Origin: Bradyrhizobium sp.
GTDB taxonomy: Bacteria; Pseudomonadota; Alphaproteobacteria; Rhizobiales; Xanthobacteraceae
Assembly: GCF_030693485.1 (NCBI RefSeq)
Contig: NZ_JAUYAN010000008.1
Coordinates: forward strand, 1-38,741
DNA: 38,741 bases
Reading direction: 5' to 3'
Part shown: one piece after another, positions 25,362 to 34,158 of the stretch
Position numbering within the stretch: position 1 is the stretch's first letter
Layout of the letters: every line of letters starts with the position of its first letter
Notes under the pieces: generated by a model
Database searches by the model: none
Told to the model about the DNA's origin: nothing
What the model saw: the letters and a program-made list of their open reading frames with translations, nothing else
Program-made: the position numbers and the translations under genes

Positions 25362-28328
25362 TCAGCTCCGCCCCTCGAGGATTTCCCCGAACACCCGCCT
25401 TACCTCGGTCTGGGTTTCCTTGACCCGCGCCTGCAGCGAGGAAAAGTCCGGGGCATCGCCGGCCCGTGCCAGCACGCGCAGCAGATCTTCGCCAGCGGTC
25501 TCCGGCTTGAATTTTTCGGTGACGCAGAGCCGCAGGATTTGCGTGAGATCATGATAGAGCCGCGTCGCCGACCGCAAGGTCTCCGCGGCCGATTGCGGCA
25601 GCACGCCGAGCCGCGCCGCACTGTCGAGTACCTGCATCGTGGAGACGTCGAGAATATCTGGCTTGTCGGCGGCGTGGACCAGCTGGAGATACTGCGCGAT
25701 GAAGTCGATATCGACCAGGCCTCCGGCGGCATATTTCAGGTCCCAGACGTCGCCCTCGCCCTTCTCCTGCGCGATGGCGCGGCGCATGTCCGCGACGTCG
25801 CCGGCAACGGCGGCGCGGTCGCGCGGCCGCGTCAGCGCAGCGCGAATGACGCTCTCAATACGGGCGCGCAATTCCGGCGGCGCCGAGATCACGCGCGCGC
25901 GGGTCAGCGCCATGTGCTCCCAGGTCCAGGCTTCGCGCTCCTGATAGTCGGCAAAGGAATCGATCCGCGAGGCCACCGGCCCGGCGCGCCCCGAAGGGCG
26001 CAGCCGCATGTCGACATCGTAGAGCACGCCGTAATTGGTCCGCGTCGTGAAGGCGCTGATCAGCCGCTGGGTGAAGCGGGCAAAATATTGCGCGCCGTGC
26101 AGCGACCGCTCGCCGTCGGAATCGGGATGCTCGTGATCGAAATCATACAGCAGGATCAGGTCGAGATCGGATGATGCCGTCATCTCGCGGCTGCCGAGCC
26201 GGCCCATCGCCAGGATCGCGGTCTGCTGACCCTTGATGCGGCCGTGCTGGGCCGCGAACCGGTCGGTGACCAGGCCATGCACGGTGTGGACGATGCCCTC
26301 GGCGACGTCGGCGAAGGCGACGCTGGCCTGCTGGGCGGAGACCGTGCCGGACAGGATCCGCGTGCCGATCAGGAACAGGCTCTCCTGGCCGAACAACCGC
26401 AACCGGTCGAGAAACTCTTCATAGGCGTTGGCGTCCGCCAGCGTCGCGGCGAGCCGCATCGACAGTTCGCGCTGGTCCGGCATGGCGCCGAAGAAGCGCG
26501 GATCGATCAACCCGTCCATGATCTGCGGCTGCCGCGCCAGCATGTCGCCGAGCCGGGGTGCGGTGCCGAGGATCAGCGCCACCAGCGCAACCAGCTCGCG
26601 GTTCTGGCTCAGCAGCGAGATCAGCCGGCCGCCGCGCTGCAACGCCCCGAGGAAGCGGTCGAATGCCGATACCGCATTGTCGGGCTGTTCGGAATGCGCC
26701 AGGCCGTCGATCAACCCCGGGATGAATTCGACGAAGGCGTTGCGCGTCGCCTCGATGCGCAGCGCGCGATAATCGCCGGTCAGCCATTGCTGGACGGTTC
26801 CCGCCACCACGACCGGTTTCTTGAAACCGAGCGAGACCAGATGCTCGATCAGCCTGGGGTCATCGGGACCGGCGCTGTAATCCGCCGCGGGCAATTGCGC
26901 GGTGCCGGCGGGATCGCCCTCGAACAGCTTGCCGTAATGCCCCTGAACCACATTGAGATGGCCTAGCAGGTCGCTGGCGAAAGCGGCGCGGCCCTGATAG
27001 CCGAAGAAATTCGCAAAACGCTCCATCGCCTCGGCGTCGTCGGGCAGAGCATGGGTCTGCTCGTCCGCGACCATCTGCAGCCGGTGTTCGACCCGCCGCA
27101 GGAAGATGTAGGCCGCGGTGAGCTCGTCGCGGGCCTCGAAGGTGATCCAGTTGCTCGTGGCGAGCACGCCGAGCGCTTCCAGCGTCGGCCGCACCCGCAA
27201 TTCCGGATGGCGGCCACCGGCGATCAATTGCTGGGTCTGCGCGAAAAATTCGATCTCGCGGATGCCGCCGCGCCCGACCTTGACGTTGTGCCCCTCGACC
27301 GCGATCTCGCTCTGGCCGCGAAAGGTCTGCATCTGCCGCTTCATGTCGTGAACGTCGGCCAGCGCCGCGAAATCCAGATGCTTGCGCCAGACGAAGGGGG
27401 CGATTTCCGCCACGAGCGCCTCGCCGGCTTTGGCATCCCCGGCGCAGGGCCGCGCCTTGATCATGGCCGCGCGCTCCCAGGTCCGCCCGTCCCGCTCGTA
27501 ATAATGCAGCGCCGCGGCCATCGAGATCGCGACCTGGGTGGAGGATGGATCCGGCCGCAGCCGCAGATCGACCCGGAACACATAGCCGTCGCCGTTGCGC
27601 TGCTGCAAGATTCGCGCAAGCGCCTGGGTGACGCGCACGAAGAAGGTCTGCGGCTCGATGTCGGGCGCCAGCGTCCGCGCTTCGGAATCGAAGAACACGA
27701 TCAGGTCGATGTCGCTGGAATAATTCAGCTCGCCGGCGCCCATCTTGCCCATCGCGAGCACGACGAGGCCGCTGTTGTCCTCGGGAGAATCAAAGCTCGG
27801 CGGCACCAGCCTGCCGCGCCCGGCTTCCTGCCGCAGCAGAAAGCGCAGCGCCGCCTGCACCGAGGCGACCGCGAGATCGGTGAGCGCCGCGGTTACCTGC
27901 ATGACCGGCCAGAGGCCGCCGATATCGCACAGCGCGATCAGCAGCGCCGCCTCCGATTTCATGCGGCGAAGCAGTTGCATCACGTCGGCTTCGGCCGACG
28001 CGGCCGCGACGTCGCGGCAGGTGTTTTCGATCAGCCGGGTCAGATGCGGCTCCGGCTCGCATTCGAGCAGCCGGATCGCCCGGGCGGCGTCGGCGCGCAA
28101 GAGATCGAACAGATAGGGAGAGGCTTCGGCGATGCCGAGAAGAACGGTCCTGGCGCGCGGCGAGCGGCCGGTCAGATCGGCGATTGCAGCCGCCTGCGCC
28201 GGCGCCAGATCGGTCAGCCAGTCTGCCAGTCGCTGTTCGGCCTTTTCGGCGTCGGACACATGCGGTCCGTCCACGAACCGCGCGGCCAGACGATGTTGGT
28301 CCGCGTCGCCCTTCGCGGATGAGGTCAT
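25362..28328 (-). CDS. glnE: Bifunctional glutamine synthetase adenylyltransferase/deadenylyltransferase
   Basis: A 988-residue protein that attaches AMP to, and removes it from, glutamine synthetase in response to nitrogen status. The two nucleotidyltransferase domains are visible: the N-terminal one with LNYSSDIDLIVFFDSE (about residue 200) and the C-terminal one with MTASSDLDLILLYDFDHE (about 720), each with the G/S-S-D-[IL]-D-L metal-binding aspartates. KVGRGGIREIEFFAQTQQL and KYAAGGLVDIDFIAQYLQL are the matching downstream motifs. Length is normal for alphaproteobacteria. The ATG overlaps the stop of the upstream histidine kinase gene (ATGA at 28325-28328), so they are co-transcribed and translationally coupled. 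Confidence 0.96.
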   Translation of the reverse strand: MTSSAKGDADQHRLAARFVDGPHVSDAEKAEQRLADWLTDLAPAQAAAIADLTGRSPRARTVLLGIAEASPYLFDLLRADAARAIRLLECEPEPHLTRLIENTCRDVAAASAEADVMQLLRRMKSEAALLIALCDIGGLWPVMQVTAALTDLAVASVQAALRFLLRQEAGRGRLVPPSFDSPEDNSGLVVLAMGKMGAGELNYSSDIDLIVFFDSEARTLAPDIEPQTFFVRVTQALARILQQRNGDGYVFRVDLRLRPDPSSTQVAISMAAALHYYERDGRTWERAAMIKARPCAGDAKAGEALVAEIAPFVWRKHLDFAALADVHDMKRQMQTFRGQSEIAVEGHNVKVGRGGIREIEFFAQTQQLIAGGRHPELRVRPTLEALGVLATSNWITFEARDELTAAYIFLRRVEHRLQMVADEQTHALPDDAEAMERFANFFGYQGRAAFASDLLGHLNVVQGHYGKLFEGDPAGTAQLPAADYSAGPDDPRLIEHLVSLGFKKPVVVAGTVQQWLTGDYRALRIEATRNAFVEFIPGLIDGLAHSEQPDNAVSAFDRFLGALQRGGRLISLLSQNRELVALVALILGTAPRLGDMLARQPQIMDGLIDPRFFGAMPDQRELSMRLAATLADANAYEEFLDRLRLFGQESLFLIGTRILSGTVSAQQASVAFADVAEGIVHTVHGLVTDRFAAQHGRIKGQQTAILAMGRLGSREMTASSDLDLILLYDFDHEHPDSDGERSLHGAQYFARFTQRLISAFTTRTNYGVLYDVDMRLRPSGRAGPVASRIDSFADYQEREAWTWEHMALTRARVISAPPELRARIESVIRAALTRPRDRAAVAGDVADMRRAIAQEKGEGDVWDLKYAAGGLVDIDFIAQYLQLVHAADKPDILDVSTMQVLDSAARLGVLPQSAAETLRSATRLYHDLTQILRLCVTEKFKPETAGEDLLRVLARAGDAPDFSSLQARVKETQTEVRRVFGEILEGRS

Positions 28329-29791
28329 GCCACCTTCTGTGGCACATCCGGCGTTTGGGCCGCAAGCCTGTCACTGGCGCCGGTCCGGGCCGGGATGGCC
28401 AAGGTCGCGGTCAGGCCGGGATGGCCGTCGCCGAGCCGGAGTTCGCCGCCATGCAGCGTCGCCACCGCCGAGGCCAGGCTGAGGCCAAGCCCGGAGCCCG
28501 GCTGGGTGCGGCTGGCTTCCAGCCGCACAAACCGCTCCACCGCATGGCTGCGGTCGGCTTCCGGTATCCCCGGCCCGTGGTCGGTGACGCTCAGCAGCAC
28601 GGAAGCGCCGTCGCGCCGCGCCTCGATCCAGATTTCATGGGTGCCGTCGACCGCGCCGTTGCCAAGTGGCTGAATGGAGGGAAGCGGCTTGCCGTATTTG
28701 ATTGCATTCTCCACCAGATTGGCGAGTGCCTGGCTGATCAATTCGCGGTTGCCGTGAAGGGGTGCCGGCGCGGTCTTGACGCGCAAGGTCATGTCATTGT
28801 CTTCGGCCAGCGGTTCGTAGAGTTCCTGAATGCCCCTGGCGACGTCGGCGGCATCGAAATCATCCATGTTGCCGCGCGCCTGCCCGGACTCGGCGCGCGC
28901 GATCATCAGCAGCGCATTGAAGGTGCGGATCAGGCCGTCGGATTCCTCGATGGTCCGTTCCAGCGCGCTGCGGTAATCGGCCTCGCTGCCGGATTTCGCC
29001 AGCGCCTCTTCGGCGCGATTGCGCAGCCGCGTCAGCGGCGTCTTCAGATCGTGCGCGATGTTGTCGGAAACTTCCTTCAGCCCCGTCATCAGGGCCTCGA
29101 TCCGCTCCAGCATGGCGTTGAGGTTTTCCGCCAGGCGGTCGAGTTCGTCGCCGCTGCGCCCGACCGGCAGCCGCCCGGTCAAATCGCCCGCCATGATGCG
29201 CTGGGTGGTGCCGGTCATGGCGTCGATCCGCCGCAGCACCCTGCGCGCGACAAAGACGCCGCCGCCGAGCCCGAGCACCACGACGACCAGCAACGACCAG
29301 TTGGCGGCCTTCACGACGATGCCGAACAGCCGACGCCGCTCCTCGAGGTCGCGCCCGATCAGCAGCCGGAAACCGCTTGAGAGTTCGGTGACGCTGACCA
29401 GCGCGCGATGGTGACGGCTATCCTGTTCGTCGAGCCGCCGGTAGGCGGTCTCCGACCAGCCCTGGGTTGCCATCACGCCCGGCGACAGCGAGCCGACATT
29501 GCCGGCGACGGCCTGCCCGGTCGGCGTCGTCACGAGATAAAGATTGGCACCCGGCCGCAGCGCCCGGTTCTCGATCGTGAACACCAGCCCGCGCAAGCCG
29601 CGCCGCGCATAGATGTCGCTGATCTCGCCGATTTCCGCATTCACGGTCGTGGTGATCTGCTCGGTGATCAGCCGGCGCGTATTCCAGGCAAAATAGCCCA
29701 GCAGCGAAGCGGCAAAAAGCGCAAACAGCAACAGATAGACCAGCGTCAACCGGAACGCGGTGGTGCGGATCAGCTTACCGAATGCCGTCAC
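28325..29791 (-). CDS. EnvZ/PhoQ-type sensor histidine kinase
   Basis: A 488-residue membrane kinase with TM1 (about residues 13-35), a 130-residue periplasmic sensor loop, TM2 (about 166-185), HAMP (185-238), HisKA with SDNIAHDLKTPLTRLRNRAEEAL (His247), and HATPase with NLVENAIKY, DHGPGIPE and GSGLGLSLASAVATLHGG. The start is a GTG at 29791, because the nearest ATG is out of frame. That GTG overlaps a remnant of a response regulator C-terminus (MTRDGIR-stop at 29798-29775), implying that the kinase was once directly coupled to a regulator gene. Its natural partner is almost certainly the regulator at 33201-33881, now about 3.4 kb away. It overlaps glnE downstream. Confidence 0.93.
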   Translation of the reverse strand: MTAFGKLIRTTAFRLTLVYLLLFALFAASLLGYFAWNTRRLITEQITTTVNAEIGEISDIYARRGLRGLVFTIENRALRPGANLYLVTTPTGQAVAGNVGSLSPGVMATQGWSETAYRRLDEQDSRHHRALVSVTELSSGFRLLIGRDLEERRRLFGIVVKAANWSLLVVVVLGLGGGVFVARRVLRRIDAMTGTTQRIMAGDLTGRLPVGRSGDELDRLAENLNAMLERIEALMTGLKEVSDNIAHDLKTPLTRLRNRAEEALAKSGSEADYRSALERTIEESDGLIRTFNALLMIARAESGQARGNMDDFDAADVARGIQELYEPLAEDNDMTLRVKTAPAPLHGNRELISQALANLVENAIKYGKPLPSIQPLGNGAVDGTHEIWIEARRDGASVLLSVTDHGPGIPEADRSHAVERFVRLEASRTQPGSGLGLSLASAVATLHGGELRLGDGHPGLTATLAIPARTGASDRLAAQTPDVPQKVA

Positions 29792-29798
29792 GGGTCAT
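29775..29798 (-). pseudogene. Displaced remnant of a response regulator 3' end
   Basis: On the minus strand, codons ATG ACC CGT GAC GGC ATT CGG TAA (M-T-R-D-G-I-R-stop) run into and overlap the kinase GTG start. The intact regulator at 33201 ends M-I-R-D-G-I-R-stop but with ATC AGG GAC GGG ATA CGC TGA. The remnant uses GC-rich codons normal for this genome and is preceded two codons earlier by an in-frame stop, so it is not expressed as part of a longer protein. I read it as the ancestral tail left behind by an insertion. Confidence 0.6.
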
Positions 29799-29981
29799 GT
29801 CTCACAGGGCATTGAATTCATTGAGAAGTGCTCGTCATTTGGTAGCCTATCAGGCGTTAACGGCGGCCAAAAGTGACAAAGCGTTCACGAAAGGAACGAG
29901 CAATGGAAGGCGACTTCCAAAAGGATCCGCCCTGATCTTCCCAAGACCCGCGACAAGCACGGTTGATACCCGATCGGCCCC

Positions 29982-31355
29982 TCAAACCACCGAGCTGGAG
30001 AAAAACAACCGCTTCGGATTGTCGGACCAGTCGATTTCGCGGACCGGCTTGATTACCACGCTAAACGCCGGATCGGTCGCGGCGATAATGGTCGCCTTCA
30101 GTCTTTCCTCTTCGTCCCGATCAAGGGTCTCCCGCCCTCCGATCTGAACCGTGATGGTATCGAGGGCATCTTGCCGAAACCGGCATTCCTCAAAATCGAC
30201 GGCTTCACGAAGCAACCGGGTGGAAAGATAAAACGGAATGAATCTCCCATCGGGGTGCCGCAGAAAGTGCTTTCCCCTTCCATAAATGTGAGAAATCGTG
30301 GGACCGTTATGTCCGCAAGGACATCCCTCATGCAGTTTGCCGAAATCTCCGATGTCGTAGCGAATGAGGGGCGTTGCATAGGAGTGCAGGTGCGTGATCA
30401 GAAGCCGGCTGACCACCTCCCCATCGAATTCGGTTGTCAGCGTGCGATCGCATTCGACGATGACGTTGGAATGGGCGACGTGGTAATAGCCTTCATTCAT
30501 CCTGCATTCGAACGCAATCGGCCCGGTTTCTCCCGAGGAAAAATTCGACAGGCTCGGTACCCCTATTCTTTTCAATTTTCCGATGACCTCCCGGCTTCGA
30601 TAGTCCGAAAGATGAAGCCAGACCTTGATGCCGAGTTTTTCAACGAGATCCGGACCGCGATCCAGCAATTGCTCAATGACTCGACTGGGGCATACGAGAT
30701 AGCCGACGCGGTCCTTGGCTAATTCGCTCAGGAGCCCATCAACGTCATTGTTGAATCTCAGCGTTCTATTGGAACCGTTGCAATAGATTTTGCTCAACGG
30801 GCCCGCCCAGTGCGGATCGACGGTCGGAAGGTCCGTTTTTCTCCGAAGGTCAACGGAGCGGACGACCGGCCTGATTTCAACGCGGTTTTCATCGAGAGGC
30901 AGATTGTCTATGAAATATTGCGCGAGGCTGCGGACCTCGTTGTAGTAACCATTCTGCTCGCAAACGAACACTTTCAGCGGCGTGCCCGTCGACCCCGTTG
31001 TTTCGTACGTAGCGGGGCTGCCCTGTTTCTTGTCGTGGAAGAGCGAGCCCTCCTTTTGCGCCTGCATGGCGATATCTTTTCGCGACAGGATCGGAAGTCT
31101 CTGTAACGCGTCTTGCGGAGTAACGCCGGCTGGAATCCTCTGACGCCAGAAATCGGACCGAACGTAGGCATGGTTGATGAGATTGCCCAGTTGCTTTTTT
31201 TGCCAGCGTACCCGCGCGGCCCCATCGCCGTTTTCGATGAGATCGATGGATGCGATATGGCCGACAATCTGGTGGGCGTCCGGCTCGAGAAAGGCGAACG
31301 GTTGTTCCCCGTATCCGCTGATGTTCTGAGGACGGTCTTTGAAGCTGAATGGCAT
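29982..31355 (-). CDS. PaaK/CapK-like adenylate-forming enzyme
   Basis: A 457-residue member of the phenylacetate-CoA ligase/CapK group of AMP-forming enzymes. The phosphate-binding loop is ATYETTGSTGTPLKVF (about residues 115-130), the core motif NFSSGETGPIAFE is at about 268-280, and TPLIRYDIGDFGKL with the adenine/ribose-contacting Asp is at about 332-345. A Cys-containing CPCGHNGP follows, typical of this group. It would activate a carboxylic acid as acyl-AMP; CoA or another acceptor is not resolved. CapK-type proteins are common in polysaccharide loci, which fits the glycosyltransferase in the same segment. The ribosome site at 31355 is poor, so the start is uncertain. Codon use is less GC-rich than in the flanking genes. 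Confidence 0.82.
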   Translation of the reverse strand: MPFSFKDRPQNISGYGEQPFAFLEPDAHQIVGHIASIDLIENGDGAARVRWQKKQLGNLINHAYVRSDFWRQRIPAGVTPQDALQRLPILSRKDIAMQAQKEGSLFHDKKQGSPATYETTGSTGTPLKVFVCEQNGYYNEVRSLAQYFIDNLPLDENRVEIRPVVRSVDLRRKTDLPTVDPHWAGPLSKIYCNGSNRTLRFNNDVDGLLSELAKDRVGYLVCPSRVIEQLLDRGPDLVEKLGIKVWLHLSDYRSREVIGKLKRIGVPSLSNFSSGETGPIAFECRMNEGYYHVAHSNVIVECDRTLTTEFDGEVVSRLLITHLHSYATPLIRYDIGDFGKLHEGCPCGHNGPTISHIYGRGKHFLRHPDGRFIPFYLSTRLLREAVDFEECRFRQDALDTITVQIGGRETLDRDEEERLKATIIAATDPAFSVVIKPVREIDWSDNPKRLFFSSSVV

Positions 31356-31612
31356 GAAGGAGCCGTGCCTTTCTCAAGAGAAGCAGACCCGCCGTAACAC
31401 TCGGAACTACGGGAAGCCACCCGCGACCCGCATCATAATGGCCCGCAAAACATTGATTATACGCCTGAATTCAATTTGGCTTGCCGGTGAGGCGTCGGGT
31501 TCCCGTTATTGGAACAGTGTTGCATTTCAGTTACACGCCTCGGCCTGCTCGTCTGGTAGAGAAGAATGCGGGATCTGGTTCACGATTCATTTTGTTAGTT
31601 TGGAGACGGCAA

Positions 31613-32371
31613 ATGAAGAAGCTTCTGCTGTCGTCGACCTTTTTGGTAATCGCTTCAGCGGCGGCTACGGCAGCTGACCTCAGGTTACCTGCCAAAGCAT
31701 CCATCGCAGCAGTGCCGGCGTTCAGCTGGACCGGATGTTACGTCGGTGCCCACGTTGGCGGCACGAATATCAGCACGTCTATCGCGACGAATTTCGAAGG
31801 CACGGGTCGCACAGCAGACGACAACGGTACCGGCGTCATCGCTGGCGGTCAGCTGGGTTGCAACTACCAGCAAGGCAATTGGATGTTCGGTGTCGAAGGC
31901 GAAGGCGCCTGGTCGAACGGCAAGGCGACCAACTCCCCGGCATTCTCGGCCGCTGCCAGCGAGACGCTTGCCACGAAGAACACCAACGAGTTCAGTATCG
32001 CCGGCCGCGCCGGTATCGCCGTCGACCGCACGCTGGTTTACGGCAAGGCCGGCTGGGCCTGGGGATCGTTTGACTTCAATTCCACCTTCATTTGCTGCGC
32101 CCTTGGTATACAGGTTCTCTCCGAAAGATCGGGAAGCAGCAGCCTGAACGGTTTTCTGGTCGGTGCCGGCATCGAACACGCGTTGACGCGCAACTGGACC
32201 ATCAAGTTCGAATACAATTACGTGGATTTCGGTTCGCGGTTGTTGGCCTCACATGTGACGCCCGGCGGCGATCCCGTCGATGTCAGCCGCTCGCTGATCA
32301 GGCAGACATTCAAGGTCGGAGCGAACTATCTGTTCGACCTGGGCGGAGCGCCCGTCGTCGCGAAGTACTGA
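31613..32371 (+). CDS. Outer-membrane beta-barrel protein (porin-like, Omp25/RopB type)
   Basis: A 252-residue secreted protein with a signal peptide (MKKLLLSSTFLVIASAAATAAD) and a beta-barrel domain of the OMP_b-brl type widespread in rhizobia. Marks are FSWTGCYVGAHVGG, GGQLGCNYQQGNWMFGVEGEGAW, GRAGIAVDRTLVYGKAGWAWG, LVGAGIEHALTRNWTIKFEYNYVDFG and the terminal strand FKVGANYLFDLGGAPVVAKY. It would sit in the outer membrane as an 8-stranded barrel. TGGAGAC precedes ATG 31613. Two cysteines in ICCALG are unusual for this family. The next gene starts only 2 nt after its stop, suggesting translational coupling. Confidence 0.88.
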   Translation: MKKLLLSSTFLVIASAAATAADLRLPAKASIAAVPAFSWTGCYVGAHVGGTNISTSIATNFEGTGRTADDNGTGVIAGGQLGCNYQQGNWMFGVEGEGAWSNGKATNSPAFSAAASETLATKNTNEFSIAGRAGIAVDRTLVYGKAGWAWGSFDFNSTFICCALGIQVLSERSGSSSLNGFLVGAGIEHALTRNWTIKFEYNYVDFGSRLLASHVTPGGDPVDVSRSLIRQTFKVGANYLFDLGGAPVVAKY

Positions 32372-32373
32372 AC

Positions 32374-33228
32374 TTGTCGGGTTGCGCAGAGACCGTACGC
32401 TTCTTCTGGCATGGCAGTCAGCTCGGCCCCTATCAGCTCATGGGCATGCGGAGTTTTGTGGACCTCGGCCACTTCGTCGAACTCTTCACCTACGATCCTG
32501 CCATCATTGTTCCCGCGTGGATCGTCCGAAGGGATGCCAACGAAATCTGGCCGACCGATCACGTTTTGACCTACCGGAACGACATCAGCCGCGGCAGCTT
32601 CGCCCTGCACGCCAATCTTTTTCGCTATGCCATGCTGCATCGACTGGGCGGCTGGTGGATCGATCAGGACGTCATCCTGTTGCGCCAGGAGCTTCCCGCC
32701 CAGGACATCTTCTTCTCGCTGGAAACCGTCGATCCGATGCGGGCGACGAACTCCGTGCTGAAGTTTCCGGCCGGGCATCCCTTGCTGTCGGAATGCGTGG
32801 CGCGATGTGTCGCGGCCGGCGAGACGCCGCTCTATGGCGAGACGGCAACCGTGCTTTTTACCGAAATGGTGAGCAAATACCGGATCGCGCGCCAGGGCCG
32901 ATCGATCGACACGACGTATCCGTTATCCACGCTCGATGTTCCCTCGATGTTCGATCCGGCCCGGCGCGACCAGCTTCACGCCCGGTGTGAAAACGCGACA
33001 TTCGTCCATCTCTTCAACGAAAAATGGCGCCGCGCCGGGATTCCCGGTGATCTTGGCCCACCGGCGGGATCCTTTATCGACGATCTACTGCTCACTCACG
33101 GATTCGAAACGCCTTCTGCCCGCATGGAGATCGACGACGTGCGACGTTGGACGGCCTGCCTCACGCTGCACGAAGAGGTTCAAGGCGGACAGCGCGGGAT
33201 TCAGCGTATCCCGTCCCTGATCATGTAG
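32374..33228 (+). CDS. DXD glycosyltransferase (capsular polysaccharide/sugar-transferase family), altered C-terminus
   Basis: About 284 residues if it starts at TTG 32374; no ATG fits the family start. The N-terminus VRFFWHGSQLGPYQLMGMRSF and GHFVELFTYD, then LHANLFRYAMLHRLGGWWIDQDVILLR with the metal-binding D97-x-D99, are typical of the Gly_transf_sug/Caps_synth glycosyltransferases, which move a hexose from a nucleotide sugar. C-terminal motifs such as HLFNEKWRRAG are retained. The last 9 codons (from about 33201) are the antisense of the response regulator tail, so its native end was probably lost or changed at the insertion border. It follows the beta-barrel gene by 2 nt. The acceptor is unknown; surface glycan is likely. 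Confidence 0.78.
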   Translation: MSGCAETVRFFWHGSQLGPYQLMGMRSFVDLGHFVELFTYDPAIIVPAWIVRRDANEIWPTDHVLTYRNDISRGSFALHANLFRYAMLHRLGGWWIDQDVILLRQELPAQDIFFSLETVDPMRATNSVLKFPAGHPLLSECVARCVAAGETPLYGETATVLFTEMVSKYRIARQGRSIDTTYPLSTLDVPSMFDPARRDQLHARCENATFVHLFNEKWRRAGIPGDLGPPAGSFIDDLLLTHGFETPSARMEIDDVRRWTACLTLHEEVQGGQRGIQRIPSLIM

Positions 33229-33881
33229 CCCGCGCCGCGGATCGTGTGCAGCAAGGGCCGCTCGAAACCCTTGTCGATCTTGGAGCGCAGCCGCGAAATA
33301 TGCACGTCGATGACGTTGGTCTGCGGATCGAAATGATAGTCCCAGACATTTTCCAGCAGCATGGTTCGCGTCACCACCTGCCCGGCATGCTTCATCAGAT
33401 ATTCCAGCAGCCGGAACTCGCGCGGCTGCAGCGTCAATTCGTCCTTGCCGCGCGCCACCCGGTGCGAAAGCCGGTCGAGTTCGAGATCGCCGACCCGGTA
33501 GCTGGTTTCCTCGGAAGGACCGCCATGGCGGCGCGACAGCACTTCGACCCGCGCCAGCAGTTCGGCGAAGGCATAGGGTTTCGGCAGGTAATCGTCGCCG
33601 CCGGCGCGCAGGCCCTTGATGCGGTCGTCGACCTGGCCGAGCGCCGAGAGAATCAGCACCGGCGTGCGATTGCCCTTCTCACGCAGGCTGCCGATTACCG
33701 ACAGGCCGTCGCGCTTCGGCAGCATGCGGTCGACCACTAGCACGTCGTAGTCGCCGGATTCGGCGAGCGACAGGCCTTCCTCGCCGTCGCCGGCGAGATC
33801 GGCGATGTGGCCGACCTCGCGAAACGCCTTGACCAGATAGTCGGCGGACTCGCGGTCGTCTTCGATGATCAAAAGGCGCAT
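33201..33881 (-). CDS. OmpR/PhoB-family response regulator
   Basis: A 226-residue regulator. The receiver domain (residues 1-118) has the acidic pair IIEDD, phosphoacceptor Asp51 (VLVVDRMLPKRDG), conserved Thr/Ser (ILSALG) and Lys (YLPKPYAF). The winged-helix domain (about 128-224) has LTLQPREFRLLEYLMKHAGQVVTR, NVIDVHISRLRSKID and TIRGAGYMI. The normal partner is the kinase at 28325-29791, now separated by an inserted segment. The last codons (AGG GAC GGG ATA CGC TGA) use triplets that are rare in the rest of the gene, although the encoded RDGIR end equals the remnant beside the kinase. ATG 33881 (MRLLIIEDD) was preferred over upstream in-frame ATG 33925. Whether the kinase still has a promoter is unclear. 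Confidence 0.92.
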   Translation of the reverse strand: MRLLIIEDDRESADYLVKAFREVGHIADLAGDGEEGLSLAESGDYDVLVVDRMLPKRDGLSVIGSLREKGNRTPVLILSALGQVDDRIKGLRAGGDDYLPKPYAFAELLARVEVLSRRHGGPSEETSYRVGDLELDRLSHRVARGKDELTLQPREFRLLEYLMKHAGQVVTRTMLLENVWDYHFDPQTNVIDVHISRLRSKIDKGFERPLLHTIRGAGYMIRDGIR

Positions 33882-33977
33882 ATGGCGATCGGGTGCGGTC
33901 AGGAAAGTTGAGCTCTCTGTCACCATGGCGCGGCCGGCATCCTCATGCAAGGCGACCCGTCGCCTCGCGATCAAGCG

Positions 33978-34015
33978 AAAAAAGCGGGCGGTGAAGCTGG
34001 GGGACTTCACCGCCC
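33978..34015 (-). terminator. Rho-independent terminator downstream of degP
   Basis: An 11-bp stem, GGGCGGTGAAG (33986-33996) with CTTCACCGCCC (34005-34015), is followed on the minus strand by GC and six T (33978-33983). It separates degP from the response regulator gene, so the two are not simply co-transcribed. Confidence 0.85.
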
Positions 34016-34158
34016 TTTGAACCCTTCCGACGGAGGGGGGCGTATTCCACCGAAAGGGAACTGGTGGGAGCGGGCTTTAAGACCCGCCCCCCGGAAAGAG
34101 CCGTCGGCGGGGGCGACTAATGCCGGCGACACCCTCCATCTCTTGAACCGTCCGATGC

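Larger units (their letters stand above)
29799..33215. mobile_element. Candidate inserted genomic islet (about 3.4 kb) splitting a two-component operon
   Basis: The segment carries three genes unrelated to the surrounding housekeeping block, with mixed orientation and visibly lower GC and odd codon use at about 29815-31620. It is flanked by imperfect 17-bp direct repeats (29784-29800 and 33210-33226, 13 of 17 identical), each encoding the end of a response regulator on the minus strand. No integrase, transposase or terminal inverted repeat is visible, so the mechanism is unknown. Borders are approximate. Confidence 0.5.

Noticed and set aside
29799..33215. Insert as a classical transposon or IS
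   Set aside because: No transposase, no terminal inverted repeats and no short exact target duplication were found; only the imperfect repeat of the regulator end is visible.
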